Shown: piece by piece, positions 51,875 through 62,040 of the stretch | Layout of the letters: each line of letters starts with the position of its first letter | Position numbering within the stretch: position 1 is the first letter of the stretch | Origin: Spirochaetia bacterium | GTDB lineage: Bacteria; Spirochaetota; Leptospiria; Leptospirales; Leptonemataceae | Length of the DNA stretch: 64,000 nucleotides | Direction: 5' to 3' | Assembly (NCBI GenBank): GCA_009885105.1 | Contig: VFLI01000025.1 | Location: 45,035-109,034 of the forward strand | Notes under the pieces: model-generated | The model's database searches: none | Seen by the model: only the letters and a program-made list of their open reading frames with translations | Told to the model about the DNA's origin: nothing | Made by a program: the position numbers and the translations under genes

Positions 51875-53347
51875 TTGCTGTTAACTGATCTTATCTCAGA
51901 TTGCAATTTCCCACTCCAGATAATCGGCAGGGCCGACAATCTTGACATCCGCTCGCTCACCGACGATTCCAGAAAATCCGGTCCCGGAGTCCTTTTCTGT
52001 GTGACGGTCCAGGGCCGGTCTTTCGTCTCCGATGCCGCGCGAAATCGCAGTCCGGCATTCCTGATGCAGCGGGAAATATACGAATTGGAAAAGGAAAATC
52101 TGTCGCAGAACGGCGATTTTCGCGCTGTCCTAATTGTTCCGGATGTGACGGCCGCGCAGGGTCTGCTGGCTTCGGCGCTGTATGAACATCCATCGCGCAG
52201 TCTGAGTATTGCGGGAGTTACCGGAACTAATGGAAAAACGACTGTAACATGGATGCTGTATCATATCTGGAAATCCGCGGGACGTCAGGCCGGCGTGATC
52301 GGCACGCTGGGTGTGCGATGGACAAAACGCAATTCCGCCGGAAAACCGGAAGAAATCGAGATCAAAACCGGATACACAACTCCGCGCTCGCCCGAACTGC
52401 ATTCGCTTCTGGCCCGAATGCGCGATGATGGAGTCACTCATGTCGCCATGGAAGTGTCTTCCGAGGCGCTGGCGCTGGGACGTCTGGAAGGCTGCAAATT
52501 TTCGACGGCCGTTTTTACGAATCTCACGCCCGATCACCTGGATTATCATACCACAATGGAGGCATATTTTGCTGAAAAGATGAAACTGCTGCGCATGACC
52601 GCAGGCACGGGCGGCCGCATCATTGTATTTTCAGGGACCGACGAGGGCCGGTCTGCCTGCGTTCTGGCCCGCGAACTGGCGCCGGACAGCGCCGTCTGTA
52701 TCGAGAAAGCAGAGAATATTGATCTTCCAGCTCCGACCGGTTTCAACCGCATCAATGCCTCGCTGGCCGTTCTTGCCTCCGGCGAAAATGAAGGAGCGGC
52801 CCGGGATGCTCTCCGCAGTTTGCCGGAAATTCCCGGTCGTTTTAATACAATCCGTATTGATAATGGAAGTTTTATTGTCATTGATTACGCCCACACTCCT
52901 GACGCTCTCGAGCATGTTCTCGGCGAGGCGAGGCTGCTCGGCGCTTCGTATGTGATCGCAGTATTCGGATGCGGCGGAAACAGGGATAAAAAAAAGCGGC
53001 ATCTTATGGGCAGCATCGCCGCGAAAAAAAGCGATCTTGTGATTATTACAGACGACAATCCCAGAAAGGAAAACCCGGAGGATATCCGGCGTGAAATCGC
53101 AGCCGGCCTGCTGTCGCAGAAACTGAATGAACAGAACAGGCCTCCTGAATTCATGGAAATCGGCGACAGGAGAAAGGCCATCGAAACAGCTGTCCGAATG
53201 GCTCTCGAAAAAAAATCAGCTGTCATCATCGCGGGCAAAGGCCATGAGATGCAGCAAATATTTGCGGACAGAACTGAAAAGTTCTCCGACAGAGAAGTTG
53301 TTCAGGAAATTCTTGACATGCTGAAGAAAACGAATGTGGAAACCTGA
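51875..53347 (+). CDS. murE: UDP-N-acetylmuramoyl-tripeptide synthetase (meso-DAP adding)
   Basis: Adds the third residue to UDP-MurNAc-L-Ala-D-Glu. 490 residues. N-terminal UDP-binding LTDDSRKSGPG, P-loop GVTGTNGKTTVTWM, the carbamylated-lysine region and DDNPRKENPEDI. The DNPR motif marks meso-diaminopimelate specificity in known MurE proteins. Starts with TTG 51875 after AGGTG. Overlaps murF by 14 bp. Confidence 0.96.
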   Translation: MLLTDLISDCNFPLQIIGRADNLDIRSLTDDSRKSGPGVLFCVTVQGRSFVSDAARNRSPAFLMQREIYELEKENLSQNGDFRAVLIVPDVTAAQGLLASALYEHPSRSLSIAGVTGTNGKTTVTWMLYHIWKSAGRQAGVIGTLGVRWTKRNSAGKPEEIEIKTGYTTPRSPELHSLLARMRDDGVTHVAMEVSSEALALGRLEGCKFSTAVFTNLTPDHLDYHTTMEAYFAEKMKLLRMTAGTGGRIIVFSGTDEGRSACVLARELAPDSAVCIEKAENIDLPAPTGFNRINASLAVLASGENEGAARDALRSLPEIPGRFNTIRIDNGSFIVIDYAHTPDALEHVLGEARLLGASYVIAVFGCGGNRDKKKRHLMGSIAAKKSDLVIITDDNPRKENPEDIRREIAAGLLSQKLNEQNRPPEFMEIGDRRKAIETAVRMALEKKSAVIIAGKGHEMQQIFADRTEKFSDREVVQEILDMLKKTNVET

Positions 53348-54746
53348 AGACATTTGCGAAGCTCTGAAATGCGCGCAGCCTTCTGCTGCAGCTGCGGCTC
53401 TGTGCGTGTCTATCGATTCACGGACAATCCGTCCCGGCGATCTGTTCGTCTGCATTCGCGGCGAAAATAACGACGGTCACAAATATCTTCAAGAGATCCG
53501 GGCAAAAGGAGCATCAGGCGCCGTGGTGGAACGATCCTGGCTGGAGGGGGATCTGTCGCGCGAGCTGCAGGGATTTCCGCTCTATCCGGCCGATGACGGA
53601 ATACAGGCTCTTCAGGAAATGGCGGTGCATCGCAGAAAAAAGATGAGCGGGAAAGTAATCGCCATCACAGGATCCAGCGGGAAAACATCGGCGAAAGAAA
53701 TGATGTCGCAGACGGCCCGGACCCTGCTTCCGGCCGGAAAAGTCTTTGCGACGGAAGGCAACCTGAACAATCATATCGGCATGCCGCTTTCTCTGTGCCG
53801 GGCCGGAGAATCGGACGATCTGATCATTCTGGAAATGGGAATGAACCATGCAGGTGAGATCAGTCTGCTGAGCCGGATCGCCCGCCCTCATATTTCTCTG
53901 ATAACATCCATTTCGGGCGCCCACATGGAATTTTTCTCGTCCGTGGATGAAATAGCGCGCGCAAAACTTGAAATACTGGACGGCATGGACAAAGGCATTC
54001 TGTTTTTTCCTTCCGGATATCCGGGTGAATCACTGGCACGAACTCTCTGCGAAGAGAAATCGGTTGAAATGTCTATTTTCGGCATACAGGGCCGGGAAAA
54101 GGAATTTTCCGCTGCAAAAAATTATTCTGCAGACTCATCCGGAATCGAATTTACCTGGAAAGGATATACAATTAAGAATTCTTATTACTTCAGTTATGTG
54201 ATGGCCCACAATCTTTATGGCTGCCTGGAGGCGCTGCAGGGATGCGGTTTTGATCCCAGAGAAATCAGCCGCGCTGCGGCTCAGGCCAGACCCCGGACCG
54301 GACGTCGATTCCAGGTTTATAGAAAAAAAAGCAATCCTTCGCAGATTTTGATCGATGACAGCTACAACGCCAATCCTGATTCGTTTGAGCAGGCTCTGCG
54401 GTCTCTCAGAGAAATTCTGCCTTCGGGCCGTCTGGCCCTGTTTGCCGGGGAAATGGCGGAGCTGGGAAAGAACAGTGAAGAACCGGCGCATGAGAATGCG
54501 GGAAAGCTTGCCGGAGAATTGCGCTATGAATATCTGGCCGTGGCGGGAAATAAAAACGCAGAAATATTAAAAAAAGCATACAATCGCGCTATGCCTGCCG
54601 GAATTGCGGAGTTGTTTGACAGCTCCCGGTCAGCGGCGGAAAAGGCGGAGCTTTTGGATGAATATGATGGAATTCTGGTAAAAGGCTCGCGGAGCGCCAG
54701 GATGGATATCGTCGCGGATCGAATCAGGGAAAAAGGTTATGTTTGA
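53334..54746 (+). CDS. murF: UDP-N-acetylmuramoyl-tripeptide-D-alanyl-D-alanine ligase
   Basis: Adds D-Ala-D-Ala to make the UDP-MurNAc-pentapeptide. 470 residues. N-terminal SIDSRTIRPGDLFVCIRGEN, P-loop AITGSSGKTSAKEMM, GNLNNHIGMPLSL, EMGMNHAGEI and DDSYNANPDSF are typical. Starts inside murE and ends inside mraY, so translation is coupled. Ddl ligase is not in the window. Confidence 0.96.
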   Translation: MWKPEDICEALKCAQPSAAAAALCVSIDSRTIRPGDLFVCIRGENNDGHKYLQEIRAKGASGAVVERSWLEGDLSRELQGFPLYPADDGIQALQEMAVHRRKKMSGKVIAITGSSGKTSAKEMMSQTARTLLPAGKVFATEGNLNNHIGMPLSLCRAGESDDLIILEMGMNHAGEISLLSRIARPHISLITSISGAHMEFFSSVDEIARAKLEILDGMDKGILFFPSGYPGESLARTLCEEKSVEMSIFGIQGREKEFSAAKNYSADSSGIEFTWKGYTIKNSYYFSYVMAHNLYGCLEALQGCGFDPREISRAAAQARPRTGRRFQVYRKKSNPSQILIDDSYNANPDSFEQALRSLREILPSGRLALFAGEMAELGKNSEEPAHENAGKLAGELRYEYLAVAGNKNAEILKKAYNRAMPAGIAELFDSSRSAAEKAELLDEYDGILVKGSRSARMDIVADRIREKGYV

Positions 54747-55848
54747 ATATATTTACACGCATCTCGAAGTGCCGGGATTCTTCAGACTTTTTGGTTTTGT
54801 AAGTTTTCGCGCTCTTCTGGCAGGGCTTTCTTCGATGGCGTTCTGCTTTTTATTCGGAGGGGCCTTGATTGAAAGACTGCGAGTCTTGAAGTTTGGCGAA
54901 AAAATTCGCTCAGACGGTCCGCAGTCGCATCAGAGCAAGGCTGGCACGCCGACCATGGGCGGAATCCTGATTCTGGTCAGTCTTTCCATCTCCTGCCTGC
55001 TTTTTGGAAATCTGACCAACCAACATTTTCTACTATTATGGGCGGGCACTCTCGCTCTCGGCGCAATCGGTTTCACGGATGACTTTTCGAAAGTTGTACT
55101 GGCGAAAAAAAACGGCATGAATGCGAAAACAAAAATGGCCCTCACTCTGCTCGTATCATTTGCCTTCTGTTACCTGTACTATTTATTAACTCCGAATCCC
55201 GCTGGAGAAAATATAACGATTGATTATGAGAACACAGGGCTATTTATTCCTTTTGTAAAAGGACAGGTTATCGATCTGACCGTCTATCTTGCGCTGCCAT
55301 TCTGGATGATTGTTCTTGTGGGATCGGCGCATGCGGTGAATCTGACTGACGGACTGGACGGTCTGGCAATCGGAAATGTCTCGATTGTCGCAGTCACAAT
55401 GGGCCTTCTGGCATATCTTACCGGATCTCCAAAAGCGGCCAATTATTTGAATCTGCCGGTTGTGACAGGATCTCATGAAATCGCGGTTTTTCTGGCGGCT
55501 CTGACGGGCGCCGGCGTGGGATTTCTCTGGTTCAATGCGGCGCCGGCCCTGGTTTTTATGGGGGACACGGGCTCTCTGGCCATTGGAGGAGCGCTGGGCA
55601 TGTCGGCGATCATACTGAAAAAAGAGCTGCTGCTGCCCATTGCGGGCGGCATTTTCGTCGCGGAGGCTCTCTCCGTTATCCTGCAGGTCGGTTCCTTTCG
55701 CCTTCGCGGAAAAAGAATATTCAAGATGGCGCCGCTGCACCATCATTTCGAGCTGAGCGGCTGGCCGGAAACGCGGGTTGTTGTTCGATTCTGGCTGATC
55801 GGCGTAATTCTCAGTCTGCTTTCGCTCTCTACGCTGCGAATCCAGTGA
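54739..55848 (+). CDS. mraY: Phospho-N-acetylmuramoyl-pentapeptide-transferase
   Basis: Inner-membrane enzyme that makes lipid I from undecaprenyl phosphate. 369 residues, about ten membrane segments. Catalytic and family motifs: SKAGTPTMGGILIL, GFTDDFSKV (Asp-Asp), VNLTDGLDGLAIG and APLHHHFELSGWPE. Length is normal. Overlaps murF by 8 bp. Confidence 0.97.
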   Translation: MFEYIYTHLEVPGFFRLFGFVSFRALLAGLSSMAFCFLFGGALIERLRVLKFGEKIRSDGPQSHQSKAGTPTMGGILILVSLSISCLLFGNLTNQHFLLLWAGTLALGAIGFTDDFSKVVLAKKNGMNAKTKMALTLLVSFAFCYLYYLLTPNPAGENITIDYENTGLFIPFVKGQVIDLTVYLALPFWMIVLVGSAHAVNLTDGLDGLAIGNVSIVAVTMGLLAYLTGSPKAANYLNLPVVTGSHEIAVFLAALTGAGVGFLWFNAAPALVFMGDTGSLAIGGALGMSAIILKKELLLPIAGGIFVAEALSVILQVGSFRLRGKRIFKMAPLHHHFELSGWPETRVVVRFWLIGVILSLLSLSTLRIQ

Positions 55849-57224
55849 TGCTTCAGAAAAAAAAGATTCTTATCACCGGGGCGATGGGCAAATCAGGTCT
55901 GTCCGCGGCAATACTCTATAAAAAACTCGGCGCGATTGTGATCCTGTCCGATGTCAGCGCCTCCGCCCCGCTCCCGGATTCTCTCCAGGGCTGCGTGGAT
56001 GTGCGGCCCCGGCAGGATACAGCTCTACTCGAAGAGTACCGGCCCGATTTTATTGTAACGGCGCCCGGCGTCCCTCTGGCGGATCCAATTTTTGCCGCTG
56101 CATCGGAGAGAAAAATTCCCATATACGGCGAAAATGATTACGCTTATTTTTTAATTTCATCACTCTGGAAGAAACAGCCGTTTTTTATCGCCGTTACGGG
56201 CACGGACGGAAAATCCACAACGACAGCGCTGATTGCCCATATTATTGAGAAGACTCTGTCCATCCGCTCGGTTCCCTGTGGAAATTTTGGATCTCCTCTT
56301 TCTGACTTCGCAGCAGAGGAACCGGCGAATCCCGTCGTATTTGTTGTGGAATGTTCCTCCTTCCAGCTGGAAGCGGCGCGGTATTTCCATCCGCAGACGG
56401 CTATGATTCTGAATCTTGCTTCCGATCATCTGGACCGTTACCGTGACATGCATGAATACCTTCGCGCAAAATTGAATATCACCCGCTGCATGACGGCGGA
56501 AGATCTCCTGATCGCGCCTTCACAGATACTGGAGAAGGCGAGAGGCATCATCCCTCCCGCTATCAGGCTTTTTTCCCTGCCTCCAGACAGCGCTGTGGAG
56601 AGCGGGCAGGGGCCTGTGCATTTTCGAGGCCGGGAACTCTGTGATATCGGCGATTTTTCTCCGCCGGGCAGACACAACCGGGAGAATCTTCAATTCGCGC
56701 TTCTGGCACTTGAAGATTTTTCCAGTAGAAACGGACAGCCCGTAGACATAAAAAAGCTGGCGGAAGCCGTGCGGACATTTTCGGCGCTGCCGCACAGAAC
56801 GCAGAAGGTTGCAGAACAGAATGGATTGATTTTTATTAATGACAGCAAGGCGACGACAGTCCAGTCTGTGCTTGCCGCCGTGAGTTCTTTCCCAGGAAAA
56901 CGAATTTTTCTGCTCTGCGGCGGGCGCGATAAAGGATCTGATTTTCGTCCCCTGCTTGATGTCGGTGAAAATGTCAGCATTTATCCGTACGGAGAAGCGG
57001 GTCCAAAAATTGCCGGTTCGATTCATAAACAGGAGTCTTACAACGATCTGCAGACAGCGCTGAACGCCGCAGTTCACCATGCAAGAGCGCAGAGAGCTCG
57101 CGGGGTGATTCTTCTGAGTCCCGGCTGTTCTTCATTTGACGCCTACACTTCGTATGCGCAGAGAGGGGATCATTTTGTCTCCCTTGTTCGCGCGATTGTC
57201 GACGAACAGGGTGCCGGTGTATGA
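55848..57224 (+). CDS. murD: UDP-N-acetylmuramoylalanine-D-glutamate ligase
   Basis: Adds D-glutamate in the cytosol. 458 residues. ATG at 55848 overlaps the mraY stop by one base (TGATG); GTG at 55845 is possible. P-loop AVTGTDGKSTTTALI, VVECSSFQLE, LNLASDHLDRY, NDSKATTVQS and LLSPGCSSFDAYTSYAQRGD-type ending are all present. Confidence 0.95.
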   Translation: MLQKKKILITGAMGKSGLSAAILYKKLGAIVILSDVSASAPLPDSLQGCVDVRPRQDTALLEEYRPDFIVTAPGVPLADPIFAAASERKIPIYGENDYAYFLISSLWKKQPFFIAVTGTDGKSTTTALIAHIIEKTLSIRSVPCGNFGSPLSDFAAEEPANPVVFVVECSSFQLEAARYFHPQTAMILNLASDHLDRYRDMHEYLRAKLNITRCMTAEDLLIAPSQILEKARGIIPPAIRLFSLPPDSAVESGQGPVHFRGRELCDIGDFSPPGRHNRENLQFALLALEDFSSRNGQPVDIKKLAEAVRTFSALPHRTQKVAEQNGLIFINDSKATTVQSVLAAVSSFPGKRIFLLCGGRDKGSDFRPLLDVGENVSIYPYGEAGPKIAGSIHKQESYNDLQTALNAAVHHARAQRARGVILLSPGCSSFDAYTSYAQRGDHFVSLVRAIVDEQGAGV

Positions 57225-58384
57225 AATTTACCAGGTTCTTTGAATGGGAAGTGCGTGACGCGGGTGGAAGAGACCTTGTTCTTTTCGGTCTGTTTCTCCT
57301 GCTCTCACTGGGCGGACTGCTGATTCTCTATCCCGCATCGTCTGTGGTGGCCTATCGGGAGCTGGGCGATTCTGATTATTACCTGAAGCGTCAGGCTGTC
57401 TGGCTGGCTGTCGGATTGGCCGCGCTTTTTTTTTTCGCTCTGGTGCGAATGGATTTTCTGAGAAAGATTTCACTGCCTGGAATTCTGCTGAGTTTTCTGG
57501 TGCTGCTGCTTGTATTTATTCCTGGAATTGGCCACAGCGTCTCGTCAAAAAGAGAAAATTTTCATCGCTGGATAGACACGGGATTCTTCACCTTCCAGCC
57601 TTCCGAATTTGCAAAGATCGCCGTAATACTCTATCTTGCGTCCGTATTTTCAAAAGGCGGACAGCTTCGTTCGGAATTCGATCTTCGCCGGCTTGCCCTG
57701 CCCATGACTCTGATTCTGGCAAATCTGACAGCGATCGTTCTGGAGCCGCAGTACGGCACGACGATATGCATTCTGTCCGTTATATTTCTTGTGATTTACA
57801 TATCCGGTTTCCCGATGATACGGCTGTTTCTGGTTTCGCTGGCCGCTCTGCCGCTCCTGTATCTGATGGTGGTCCTCTGGGATTATCGCCTGGACCGGTT
57901 CAAGGTCTGGCTGAATCCGTACGAGTACAGGCTTGCCGGCGGATATCAGCTCGTCACCGCATTTCGCGCTTTTCGCGACGGCGGATTTTTCGGCGAAGAT
58001 CTGACTCTCGGGCGGGCGCACAGCTATCTAACATATGGACATACCGACTTTATACTGGCTCTTTTCGCCGAGGATTTCGGGTGGATCGGCGTAACGGCTC
58101 TTTTTCTGTTATACGGATCAGTCATGGTAAAGGCGTACTATATGCTGCGAAAGGTGCAGGAGCCGTTTGTTTTTCTTGTGGGAACGGGCTGTCTTGTGAT
58201 GATCATTCTCCAGACGATACTCAATATTTTTGTGGTTACGGGAATTGTGCCGACAACGGGAGTCAGTCTGCCCTTCATCAGCTACGGCGGATCTTCGCTG
58301 ATTGTCAGCATGTCGCTTGCGGGAATCATAATCAACTGTTCCGCGTACAGCCGATGCGGTGAATCGCAAGGAGCCTTCGCATGA
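57221..58384 (+). CDS. ftsW: Septal peptidoglycan glycosyltransferase FtsW
   Basis: SEDS-family polymerase, 387 residues, ten membrane segments. FQPSEFAK, LEPQYGT, QLVTAFRAFRDGGFFG, TYGHTDFILALFAEDFG and VVTGIVPTTGVSLPFISYGGSS match FtsW/RodA; the position between murD and murG favours FtsW. Its partner transpeptidase FtsI must be encoded elsewhere. Cytosolic N-terminus has an unusual ~18-residue charged lead. Overlaps murD and murG by four bases each. Confidence 0.93.
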   Translation: MKFTRFFEWEVRDAGGRDLVLFGLFLLLSLGGLLILYPASSVVAYRELGDSDYYLKRQAVWLAVGLAALFFFALVRMDFLRKISLPGILLSFLVLLLVFIPGIGHSVSSKRENFHRWIDTGFFTFQPSEFAKIAVILYLASVFSKGGQLRSEFDLRRLALPMTLILANLTAIVLEPQYGTTICILSVIFLVIYISGFPMIRLFLVSLAALPLLYLMVVLWDYRLDRFKVWLNPYEYRLAGGYQLVTAFRAFRDGGFFGEDLTLGRAHSYLTYGHTDFILALFAEDFGWIGVTALFLLYGSVMVKAYYMLRKVQEPFVFLVGTGCLVMIILQTILNIFVVTGIVPTTGVSLPFISYGGSSLIVSMSLAGIIINCSAYSRCGESQGAFA

Positions 58385-59475
58385 ATATTTTGATTGTTGC
58401 CGGAGGAACGGGAGGGCATATCTCCCCCGGAGTGGCGCTGGCGCAGGCGGTGCGGGAACAGGGAGCACATGTCGAATTTTTAAGTCTTGAAAAAAACAGA
58501 AAATATCCGGATCTTGCGGCGGCCGATTTTCCCGTGCATTTTTACTCGGCTCCCTCGCTCTCGCGCAGTCCCGTCGAACTGGCTCTGTTTGGATTTCGGT
58601 TTGCAGCGGCCGTTAGAAAAGCATGGGCTTTGATGAAGAACAGACAAATACAGAAAGTCGTGGGTATGGGAGGTTTTCCCATGGCTCCCGCAATTCTGGC
58701 AGCTCGATTGTTGAAGATTCCTTACTATCTCTGCGAACAGAACGCCGTCCCCGGCCGGGCCACCGCTTTTTTCGCGCGAAAATCGAGGCGGATCTATATA
58801 ACCTTCCCGGTGTCCAAAGGCGCGCTTCCGGATTCAAAAATGCAGCCGGCCGGCAATCCGCTGCGCGATAATATAGGTAAATATATAAAAGAAAATAAAT
58901 TAAATAATGGACAAAAAATCCTCAAGGGTGGCATGCTGCGCATACTGATACTGGGCGGAAGTCAGGGCGCTCGTCAGATCAATCTGATGGCTCTTGATGC
59001 GGCGATGAAAATTCCCGATGCGCAGTGGATTATCCAGTGCGGGCAGGCCAATCTTGCCGAGATGGAAAAAGTTCTGGAACAAAAAAAAACAGAAGCGAGG
59101 TCAACGCCGGAAATTCGTCTGATCGGATTTCACACCGCCATGCATGAACTGTACGGCGACGCGGACATTCTGGTCTGCCGTTCGGGCGCGGGAGTTCTCA
59201 CAGAGGCTGCCTGTTTCGGAATACCCATGATATTGATTCCCTATCCTTTTGCCAGCGACAATCATCAGATGGCCAATGCTCTTGTCTTTGAGAAATCCGG
59301 CGCGGCTGCAATCATAGACACACGTGAATTTACTCCCGGACGGTTGATCGGGGAAATAGAGAAACTCCGCTCGGATGCGGAAAAGCGGAGGAGTATGGGA
59401 GAGGCGGCTCTGAAACTGGCGCGACCGTTCGCCGGCAGAGAAATCGCTCATTCTATTCTCAGCGATGAAACTTAA
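58381..59475 (+). CDS. murG: Undecaprenyl-PP-MurNAc-pentapeptide N-acetylglucosaminyltransferase
   Basis: Adds GlcNAc to lipid I to give lipid II at the inner membrane face. 364 residues, GT28/GT-B fold. N-terminal AGGTGGHISPGVALA, middle GMGGFPMAPAILAARL, EQNAVPGRATAFFA, ILGGSQGARQIN and CRSGAGVLTEAACFGIPMILIPYP are all classical. A lysine/asparagine-rich loop (KYIKENKLNNGQKILKGG) joins the two halves and is longer than usual. Confidence 0.97.
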   Translation: MNILIVAGGTGGHISPGVALAQAVREQGAHVEFLSLEKNRKYPDLAAADFPVHFYSAPSLSRSPVELALFGFRFAAAVRKAWALMKNRQIQKVVGMGGFPMAPAILAARLLKIPYYLCEQNAVPGRATAFFARKSRRIYITFPVSKGALPDSKMQPAGNPLRDNIGKYIKENKLNNGQKILKGGMLRILILGGSQGARQINLMALDAAMKIPDAQWIIQCGQANLAEMEKVLEQKKTEARSTPEIRLIGFHTAMHELYGDADILVCRSGAGVLTEAACFGIPMILIPYPFASDNHQMANALVFEKSGAAAIIDTREFTPGRLIGEIEKLRSDAEKRRSMGEAALKLARPFAGREIAHSILSDET

Positions 59476-60871
59476 AGCGGGCCAGAAAGTTTTTTTTATC
59501 GGCATCGGCGGTTCCGGCATGATGCCGTTGGCGAAACTGGCCCGCCAGATTGGTATGAATGTCTTCGGATCGGACAGCGGTCTGGACGAAATTAGAAAAT
59601 CAGAACTGCGGAACCTGGGTATTCTGGTACATGATTCGCACGGGGCGGAGAATATTACCGAGGGAATTGTTGTGTACAGTTCGGCGATTCGTCCGGATCA
59701 TGTTGAATTATCTGCGGCGAAGAATCTGGAAAAGACCGGACGGGCGCAGGTTCTCCACCGCATGGACTTTCTCAATGCTATCGTGGATGCCTGCTCCGTG
59801 CAGTTCGCCGTGTCCGGCACGCATGGAAAGACAACGACATCCAGCATGATCGGCTGGGCGCTTCTCGAGCTCGGAGCGGATCCCACGATCATCGCCGGCG
59901 GAAAACCCGCTTATCTGCCTGATGGCGCAAGGCTGGGCGGCGGAAAGATCGCCGTCTATGAAACGGACGAATCGGATGGATCGTTTCTGAAATCACACGC
60001 GCAGATCCGCCTCTGTCTGAATGTCGACAGCGATCATCTGGAACACTACGGAAGCTTTGAAAATCTATGCGAATCATTTTCTCGTTTCATGCGGGAAGGT
60101 GAAATATCTTTTGTATATGAGAACGATCCTGCACTCGCGAAAGCCGCAAAAGAATTCAATCTCAAATCGTACGCGACTCTGGAAACTCCGTTCAGACATT
60201 CCGGCGAAATCAGCGCAGAGTATGTAGGAAAATTTCCGGGAGATTCGGATACGATGGAAATCACGCATCCCGGCGGATCGGCAACTCTTACGCTATTGAT
60301 GCCCGGGAAGCATTTCGCCAGAAATGCTCTCGGAGCTTTTGCCTGCATCGACACGGCCGTGCGCGAAGGAGTTCTGGAATCATTGAAAAACTATTCGCCG
60401 CAGCGACTCGTTGAAATACTTTCCCGTTTCCCCGGAGTGGAAAGACGGATCGAAAAAATTACCGAAATTCGCGGCTGTCCTGTCTATGACGACTACGGGC
60501 ATCATCCGACAGAAATCGCGGCTGTCCTGAATGCTCTGCGCGGCCGTATGGAAAAAGGCCGTTCTCTGATCGCTGTTTTTCAGCCGCACCGCTACACAAG
60601 GACGCGCGCACTATTCCGGGAATTTGCCCGGGCTCTTGACCTCGCCGACAGGATTTATCTCCTGCCTCTGTATTCGGCCGGGGAAAATCCCATAACGGGC
60701 GCAGACTCTCTGTCAATATTGAACGAGCTGGATGCAAAAAAGGCCTGCCTCATAGAAAATGGTAAATTTTCACCGATCATTGACAATTTGGTCGGGGGAG
60801 ACAATGTTGTATTTCTGGGGGCCGGAGATATTTCAAAACAGATCAGAAAATATCTGGCGGGCTCTCATTGA
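59465..60871 (+). CDS. murC: UDP-N-acetylmuramate-L-alanine ligase
   Basis: First amino-acid ligase of peptidoglycan synthesis. 468 residues. N-terminal FFIGIGGSGMMPLAKLA, P-loop SGTHGKTTTSSMIGW, ETDESDGSFL, NVDSDHLEHY and DDYGHHPTEI are family marks. Overlaps murG by 11 bp. The dcw run ends here: no murB, ddl, ftsQ, ftsA or ftsZ follows. Confidence 0.97.
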   Translation: MKLKAGQKVFFIGIGGSGMMPLAKLARQIGMNVFGSDSGLDEIRKSELRNLGILVHDSHGAENITEGIVVYSSAIRPDHVELSAAKNLEKTGRAQVLHRMDFLNAIVDACSVQFAVSGTHGKTTTSSMIGWALLELGADPTIIAGGKPAYLPDGARLGGGKIAVYETDESDGSFLKSHAQIRLCLNVDSDHLEHYGSFENLCESFSRFMREGEISFVYENDPALAKAAKEFNLKSYATLETPFRHSGEISAEYVGKFPGDSDTMEITHPGGSATLTLLMPGKHFARNALGAFACIDTAVREGVLESLKNYSPQRLVEILSRFPGVERRIEKITEIRGCPVYDDYGHHPTEIAAVLNALRGRMEKGRSLIAVFQPHRYTRTRALFREFARALDLADRIYLLPLYSAGENPITGADSLSILNELDAKKACLIENGKFSPIIDNLVGGDNVVFLGAGDISKQIRKYLAGSH

Positions 60872-60969
60872 ATTGACAGACCTGCAACCGATTTCGGGAT
60901 GGTCTGTGTCGGAATACGGAACGTATCCTGACTCGATATTTGCTCAAGCCAGAATTCCGGGAGATTATT

Positions 60970-62040
60970 ATGGAAATAAAAGTTTCAGATATTAAGAATG
61001 ATTTTCAAAGCGCGGGTCTTTTTGAATCGATCACAGGAGAGTCCGCCGGATTTTCAAGAATTGCCCCGGTAGAAAACTGCCAGAAAGGCGATCTGGTTTT
61101 TCTGGAGAAAAAAGAATTTCTGGAAGCGGTTGTGAAAAGTCAGCCCTCCGTCGTTGTGACAACTTCCGAACTGGCCGGCGCCGTTACCGAGGCAATGATT
61201 CCCGCCGTGCTGGTGGCAAAAAATGTCGGTCTGGCTCATGCTCTTCTTCGTCAGAAATACGGCGACCGCAATTTTCGCGAAGAGGCGGAATGGGGGAAAG
61301 TCCATGCAAGCGCCGTTGTGCATCCGTCTGTGAAACTTCCCGCTTCCGTGATCGTTCATCCGGGCGCCGTGATCGGCAAAAATGTCCAGATCGGAGAAAA
61401 TACTGTGATCATGGCAAACTGCGTTATCGAGTACGACGCTAAAATTGGAAAAGACTGCGTGATTTATCCCGGCGTGTACATTGGTTATGAATGCGTTGTA
61501 GGCGACCGCGTGATCATAAAACCGGGCAGTGTGATCGGTTCGGAAGGCTACGGATTCGCGCAGGATAAAGAGAAAAAAAGCCACAGGATTCCACAGCGCG
61601 GCAAGGTAGTTCTGGAAGACGATGTGCTTGTCGGCGCCTCCAACTGCATCGACAGGGCCAGCTACGGCGAAACCCGAATCGGCAGCGGCACCAAAATGGA
61701 CAATCTCTGTCATGTAGCGCACAATGTCACCGTGGGAAAGGACTGCCTTCTGACGGCGGGCCTGGTCGTCGCCGGTTCGACAAAAATCGGAAACCGTGTC
61801 ATCGCCAGCGGCATGACGGGAATTCTGGATCATCTGGTCGTCGGCGATGATATCATTCTCGTTCATCGCGCTGGTGTCATCGCTTCGCTGAAAGAACCAG
61901 GTGTGTATGCCGGGCTTCCCGCGGAACCGCTCGTGCCGTATATGAAGAATATCGCGCTCCAGAAGAAGATACCGGATATGCGAAAAGAGATCAAGGAGCT
62001 GCAGAAGACCGTCGCCGATCTGGAGAAGAAGATAAAGTAA
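60970..62040 (+). CDS. lpxD: UDP-3-O-acylglucosamine N-acyltransferase
   Basis: Third step of lipid A synthesis, adding the N-linked acyl chain. 356 residues from the ATG at 60970 (GGGAGA upstream); an upstream TTG would add 10 residues. Uridine-binding N-terminal domain, then many left-handed beta-helix hexapeptides (VHPGAVIGKNVQIGENTVI) and the catalytic His in LCHVAHNVTVG. The C-terminal helix (MRKEIKELQKTVADLEKK) is typical. Indicates an LPS-bearing outer membrane. Separated from murC by ~100 bp, so a separate promoter is possible. Confidence 0.93.
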   Translation: MEIKVSDIKNDFQSAGLFESITGESAGFSRIAPVENCQKGDLVFLEKKEFLEAVVKSQPSVVVTTSELAGAVTEAMIPAVLVAKNVGLAHALLRQKYGDRNFREEAEWGKVHASAVVHPSVKLPASVIVHPGAVIGKNVQIGENTVIMANCVIEYDAKIGKDCVIYPGVYIGYECVVGDRVIIKPGSVIGSEGYGFAQDKEKKSHRIPQRGKVVLEDDVLVGASNCIDRASYGETRIGSGTKMDNLCHVAHNVTVGKDCLLTAGLVVAGSTKIGNRVIASGMTGILDHLVVGDDIILVHRAGVIASLKEPGVYAGLPAEPLVPYMKNIALQKKIPDMRKEIKELQKTVADLEKKIK

